64,000 bases of DNA from an uncultured Collinsella sp. (GTDB taxonomy: Bacteria; Actinomycetota; Coriobacteriia; Coriobacteriales; Coriobacteriaceae): assembly GCA_905199225.1 (NCBI GenBank), contig CAJKFS010000001.1, forward strand, positions 39,920 through 103,919, given 5' to 3'. Position 1 is the first letter of the stretch, and the number at the start of each line of letters is the position of its first letter. A program made the translations under genes and the position numbers. Shown here piece by piece: positions 60,520 to 64,000 of the stretch. The notes under the pieces were generated by a model. The model was not told where the DNA came from, made no database searches, and saw only the letters and a list, made by a program, of their open reading frames with translations.

Positions 60520-61377
60520 TTACTCTACGACCTTATCCGGTTGGATGAGCTCCTCGTAGTAGCTGATATGTTCGCGAGCGTCTTCAATCTCGGGCAGCAG
60601 GAAGTTGTAGATGACTTCGATGATCATCGTGGCGCTGATCTTGGAGAACGCAAAGTCACCCGTCGTCAGCAACGCCTCGTGGTTGACGGTATTAAAAGTG
60701 TAGTCTGCCAGGCGCGCGAGTGGAGACTTGCTGTCGCTGCTGATGACGACTACGGTGGCACCGCAGTCGCGAGCCGCTTTTGCCATGCGATTCAGTCGGC
60801 GCGACTTGCCGGAGTTTGAGATGAGCACGATGACGTCACCCGGGCGCAACGTGAGCGCAAAGCCGATTGATGTCTCGCTAATGGTGCTCGCCATGCAGCG
60901 CAGGCCCAGCTGCGAAAACTTAAACGTCGCATCGAGCGCGACCGCGTTCGTATTGCCCACAGCCGCAAACTCAATAACCCCTGCATGCTTAAGGGCATGC
61001 ACAACAGCCGCCAACGTATCGTGGTCGATCCCGTCGATGGTCGCATTAAGCTCGCTCACCTTGGCAGCCAGGATGTTCTTAAGGCTCTGCTCCATATTGT
61101 CGAGCGAGACTTCGTCAGTCAGGCCCTCGTTGCGCTGGCTTTCTAAATCCCTCGCCAACGAAAACTGAAAGCTGCGGAAGCTGCCAAAGCCAAGCTTGCG
61201 GCAGAAGCGCGAAACGGTCGCCTCGGACGTGGCGGCGGCGCGCGAGAGCTGAGCCGCCGTGAGGCGCGGCGCCTCGGACTGGTGCTCCAATATATAGTCG
61301 ACAATGCGCTGCTCGGACTCGCTGTATCCCTGATGGGTACTAATGAGGGAAAGTGCGCTCTTGCTACTATCGGTCAT
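60520..61377 (-). CDS. MurR/RpiR family transcriptional regulator
   Basis: The 285-residue protein has an N-terminal RpiR-type helix-turn-helix (SESEQRIVDYILEHQ, RLTAAQLSRAAATSEATVSRFCRKLGFGSFRSF) and a C-terminal SIS domain for a sugar-phosphate ligand (RPGDVIVLISNSGKSRRLNRMAKAARDCGATVVVIS). AGGAG six bases before the ATG at 61377 decides the start over ATG 61443. It faces the PTS gene across a 271-base region and likely controls it through a phosphorylated sugar. The ligand is not known. Confidence 0.9.
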   Translation of the reverse strand: MTDSSKSALSLISTHQGYSESEQRIVDYILEHQSEAPRLTAAQLSRAAATSEATVSRFCRKLGFGSFRSFQFSLARDLESQRNEGLTDEVSLDNMEQSLKNILAAKVSELNATIDGIDHDTLAAVVHALKHAGVIEFAAVGNTNAVALDATFKFSQLGLRCMASTISETSIGFALTLRPGDVIVLISNSGKSRRLNRMAKAARDCGATVVVISSDSKSPLARLADYTFNTVNHEALLTTGDFAFSKISATMIIEVIYNFLLPEIEDAREHISYYEELIQPDKVVE

Positions 61378-61648
61378 GGATGGCTCCTGGTTGGCATGAA
61401 AAATGGACTCGTTTGTAATGTCATAGTATAGGGGGATTTTCAATTACAAGATACACCTTGCCGTTTCAAGTGTTGATGGTAAACTTTCACCTACCGTTTA
61501 CGGTTATGAAAGAACCTTTCACCGGAGAATTGCGCCTTGTCTCTTCTCACGCGGACGGTAGGTTGGTATCTTTCAGTTGTGGAAAAGCGCGCAAGGACGC
61601 GCGTGTAGGGTAGCGCCTGCGGGCGCAAAACTTAAAAAGGAGGGACAC
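61378..61648 (+). promoter_or_regulatory. divergent control region between the RpiR gene and fruA
   Basis: No gene is seen in these 271 bases. A dyad TGAAAG-aac-CTTTCA (61507-61521) and further TTTCA copies at 61464, 61485 and 61571 could be regulator sites. AGTATA at 61425-61430 is a possible minus-strand -10 (TATACT) for the regulator. AAAAAGGAGGG precedes the fruA start. A start upstream of fruA at 61577 is not supported. Confidence 0.55.
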
Positions 61649-63652
61649 ATGGCTAAGTTTGACATCATCGCCGCCACCGGTTGCCCGACCGGCATTGCGC
61701 ACACCTTCATGGCGAAGGAGGCGCTGGAGAAGGCAGCTGCCGAGCGCGGTCTGACCATTAAGGTCGAGACCCATGGCCAGGTCGGTGTCGAGAACGAGCT
61801 CACCAAGAGTGAGATCGCTGGTGCCAAGGCCGTCGTCGTCGCAGCCGACAAGGATGTCCAGGCTGAGCGTTTCGCCGGCAAGCCCATGGTTTCCGTTGGT
61901 GTTTCCAAGGCCCTGTCCGTTGAGGCCGCCGGTAAGCTGATCGACCGCGCGCTCGCCGCCAAGGGTGACGACACGGTTGCTGCCGCTGCCGATGTCGAGG
62001 ACGAGGTCGAGGAGAAGGAGTCTATCGGCCACGTCATCTACAAGCACCTCATGAACGGCGTCAGCCACATGCTGGTCTTCGTCGTTGCCGGTGGTGTCCT
62101 GACCGCCGTCTCGTTCCTGTGGGGCATTACGTCCTTCGATTCGACGGCGTCTGACTACAACAGCTTTGCTGCGATGCTCAAGATCATCGGCGGCATCGCC
62201 ATGAACCTTATGGTTCCGGTGCTTTCCGCCTACATCGCCGAATCCATCGGCAAGCGCCCGGCGCTCGTCCCCGGCTTTGTTGCCGGTATGATCGCCATCC
62301 AGGGCCTGCCTGTTAACGCCGAGACCGGCATGATCGACGCCGGTGGCGCCGGCGTGGGCTTCGGCTTCCTGGGCGGCATCGTCGGCGGCTTCCTCGCCGG
62401 CTATGTCATCCTGCTGCTCGAGAAGGTCTTTGCCGGCCTGCCCAAGAACCTGGACGGCCTCAAGGCTATCTTCCTGTACCCGCTGTTCTCGACGGCTATC
62501 GTCGGCTTGGTCATGCTCGGCATTTCCGGCCCCATGGCTGCCATCAACACCGCCATGATGGACTTCCTCAAGGGCCTGTCCGCCTCTGGCGCCGTTGTCC
62601 TGGGTCTTGCCATCGGCTGCATGTGCGCCTTTGACATGGGCGGCCCGGTCAACAAGGCTGCTTATGTCACCGGTACCGCTATGCTCACCGAGGCTCTGGC
62701 CGCCGGTGTTGGCACCGATACCTACAACTTCGGCACCAACTTCATGGCTGCCGTCTCCGCCGCCTGCATCGTTCCGCCGCTGATCACCACCTTTGCCGTC
62801 GTTGTCGGCAAGAAGTACTTCAGCCAGGAGGATCACGACGCCGGTGTCGTCAACCTCATCCTTGGTTGCACCCACATCACCGAGGGCGCCATTCCGTTCA
62901 TGACCAAGAACATCTGGCCCGTCATGCCCATCATGATGCTCGGTTCTTCTATCGCTTCGATCCTGACCATTATGTTCAACGTTCACGATCCGGCGCCTCA
63001 CGGTGGCTTCCTGGTCCTGCCCGTTGTCGAGAACGGTCCGCTGTGGGTCCTCGCGATCCTCATCGGCGCTGTGGTCGGTGGCATCCTGTTCGTGGCCTTC
63101 AAGAAGTACGACTTCGAGAAGAATCAGAAGACCGCTCCTGCAGCCAAGCCGGTTGAGGCCCCCAAGGCCGCTGCCGTCGAGGCCCCCAAGTCCGAGGCTG
63201 CCGACTTCGTGAAGGTCGAGAACGTCTTTGTCGCCGAGGACTTCGCTTCTCGTGACGAGGCTCTGAGCTTCGTTTCCAACCAGGCTGTCAAGGCCGGTAT
63301 TGCCAGCGACGCCGACGCCGTGATGAACGCCTTCCTGGCCCGCGAGGCCGAGGGCACCACGGGCATGATGGAGGGCTTCGCCATCCCGCATGCCAAGTCC
63401 GACGCCATTACCGAGGCTGCCGTCATCGTCGTCAAGGACGAGTCCGGCGTGACTGGTTGGGACACCATGGACGGCGCTCCCGTCAACGTGGCCATCGCTC
63501 TGCTCATCCCTGGTGCACAGGCTGGCACCACGCACCTCAAGATCCTGTCCAAGGTCGCCGAGGCGCTCATGGACGAGGACTTCCGTGGCACCGTCAAGGG
63601 TTCCACCGACGCTGCCGAGATCGCCAAGACGATCAACGCCCGCCTGGTCTAA
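61649..63652 (+). CDS. fruA: PTS fructose-family permease, EIIB-EIIC-EIIA fusion
   Basis: The 667-residue protein is a complete phosphotransferase permease. The EIIB domain (1-100) has the phospho-Cys12 in ATGCPTGIAHTFMAKEAL. The EIIC domain (about 130-500) has many membrane segments. A Lys/Ala/Pro linker (about 490-520) leads to the EIIA domain with the phospho-His581 in FAIPHAKSD. The B-C-A order is unlike the more common A-B-C fusion but occurs. The substrate is fructose or a related hexose (family inference). It follows AAAAAGGAGGG. fruK is not in the window. Confidence 0.93.
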   Translation: MAKFDIIAATGCPTGIAHTFMAKEALEKAAAERGLTIKVETHGQVGVENELTKSEIAGAKAVVVAADKDVQAERFAGKPMVSVGVSKALSVEAAGKLIDRALAAKGDDTVAAAADVEDEVEEKESIGHVIYKHLMNGVSHMLVFVVAGGVLTAVSFLWGITSFDSTASDYNSFAAMLKIIGGIAMNLMVPVLSAYIAESIGKRPALVPGFVAGMIAIQGLPVNAETGMIDAGGAGVGFGFLGGIVGGFLAGYVILLLEKVFAGLPKNLDGLKAIFLYPLFSTAIVGLVMLGISGPMAAINTAMMDFLKGLSASGAVVLGLAIGCMCAFDMGGPVNKAAYVTGTAMLTEALAAGVGTDTYNFGTNFMAAVSAACIVPPLITTFAVVVGKKYFSQEDHDAGVVNLILGCTHITEGAIPFMTKNIWPVMPIMMLGSSIASILTIMFNVHDPAPHGGFLVLPVVENGPLWVLAILIGAVVGGILFVAFKKYDFEKNQKTAPAAKPVEAPKAAAVEAPKSEAADFVKVENVFVAEDFASRDEALSFVSNQAVKAGIASDADAVMNAFLAREAEGTTGMMEGFAIPHAKSDAITEAAVIVVKDESGVTGWDTMDGAPVNVAIALLIPGAQAGTTHLKILSKVAEALMDEDFRGTVKGSTDAAEIAKTINARLV

Positions 63653-63687
63653 TTCCACAGTACGCGAATAACATCGCCCCCTGTAAC

Positions 63688-63723
63688 AAAGGCGGAGTCC
63701 CTCTCCAGGGGCTCCGCCTTTTT
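63688..63723 (+). terminator. terminator after fruA
   Basis: The 14-bp stem AAAGGCGGAGTCCC / GGGGCTCCGCCTTT (one wobble) with a 6-base loop is followed by TTT. Confidence 0.9.
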
Positions 63724-63727
63724 CATG

Positions 63728-63818
63728 CTCCTTCTTCTATGTTGCGGTGAAATAAGGACTGTTTAACCATTTCAACCCTAAATTCAGTCCCTATTTCACC
63801 ACGACTTAGAAGAAGGGG
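63728..63818. repeat. 91-bp two-step inverted-repeat element
   Basis: The outer arms CTCCTTCTTCTA / TAGAAGAAGGGG pair with one wobble. The inner arms GGTGAAATAAGGACTG / CAGTCCCTATTTCACC pair with one mismatch. Short bulges lie between them and a 23-base loop is at the centre. The element has no open frame and looks like a MITE or a large dispersed hairpin. Confidence 0.6.
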
Positions 63819-64000
63819 ATAGCGCGGCCCGTCTATCAGATCGTCCGTGCGGACAAATATTCAGCCAGAATTCCGTTCGCACGATATTGCTCTGGACCGA
63901 CCGAGTTTCCGCAGCTCGCCTGCCGGGCGGGCGCGGGTTAAGTTTGTCGCGAGTTCCGCACGCAAAGGAAAGCACTTAATGTGCTTTCCGTCTTGCGCAG
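63819..64000. other. non-coding edge region with a terminal hairpin
   Basis: No convincing gene is seen. A hairpin at 63961-63997 pairs GGAAAGCAC with GTGCTTTCC around TTAAT, and CGCAA with TTGCG outside it. It could end a minus-strand gene starting beyond the window or be part of another repeat. Confidence 0.4.

Noticed and set aside
63819..64000. A start of a further gene at the right edge
   Set aside because: No open frame of reasonable length or ribosome site is visible in these 182 bases; only a hairpin is seen.

Overview
The window is dense, high-GC bacterial chromosome carrying mostly core (housekeeping) genes. Gene content and order point to Actinomycetota, most likely class Coriobacteriia and a Collinsella-like organism. 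The supporting runs are a block running from coaD through a SepIVA-like coiled-coil gene, DUF177, rpmF, plsX, acpP, rnc, smc and ftsY to ffh, an aroK-aroB-pepP-efp-yqhY-nusB block like that of other Actinobacteria and Firmicutes, strong G/C third-position bias, and a metabolism with thyA/folA and a fructose-type PTS. The genus is an inference. No phage, insertion sequence, integrase, CRISPR array or rRNA was seen.

Layout. 1-8400: translation and replication operon (tail of an upstream gene, infB, rbfA, nrnA, truB, ribF, dnaG), then rpoD (8511-9860) and a tRNA-Asn with its own promoter and terminator (about 9967-10135). 10294-25187: an Asp23-like gene, fakA, recG, rsmD, coaD, the SepIVA-like gene, DUF177, rpmF, plsX, acpP, rnc, smc, ftsY, ffh, linking lipid synthesis, chromosome organisation and protein targeting. 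25308-26072 (minus): a DNA-binding DUF134 domain fused to a NifX/NifB-type cofactor domain and a His/Cys-rich tail, with two near-identical palindromes in its upstream region. 26291-32958: thyA, folA, an rRNA/tRNA methyltransferase, a MATE exporter, a remnant of a cobalamin adenosyltransferase gene, ftsH, DUF523. 33007-34089 (minus): an iron-type alcohol dehydrogenase. 34232-37378: an isoleucine T-box leader and ileS. 37379-43936: a 370-base structured gap, lspA, an RluA-type pseudouridine synthase, a membrane glycosyltransferase, an orphan prepilin-peptidase-like protein, a dGTPase-like HD protein, rarA. 44037-47190: DUF948 protein, degenerate RsbW-like protein, SigB/SigF-type sigma factor, AI-2E-family membrane protein. 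47343-60461: alaS, ruvX, mltG, yqeG, aroK, a degenerate aroB, pepP, efp, yqhY-like, nusB, xseB, tlyA, nadK, recN. 60520-63652: a minus-strand RpiR regulator divergent from a fruA-type PTS permease. 63653-64000: terminator, a 91-bp inverted-repeat element and a hairpin at the edge.

The genes are packed into long operons with 1-, 4- or 8-base overlaps; five junctions use an 8-base overlap. The most unusual items are the aroB-position protein that has lost all three expected metal ligands, the DUF134-NifX-His/Cys fusion with paired TCTGACATATGTCAGA-like palindromes, the sigma-factor operon whose RsbW-like partner lacks its ATP-binding residues, the internally deleted cobO pseudogene, and two foldable intergenic elements at 37419-37516 and 63728-63818.
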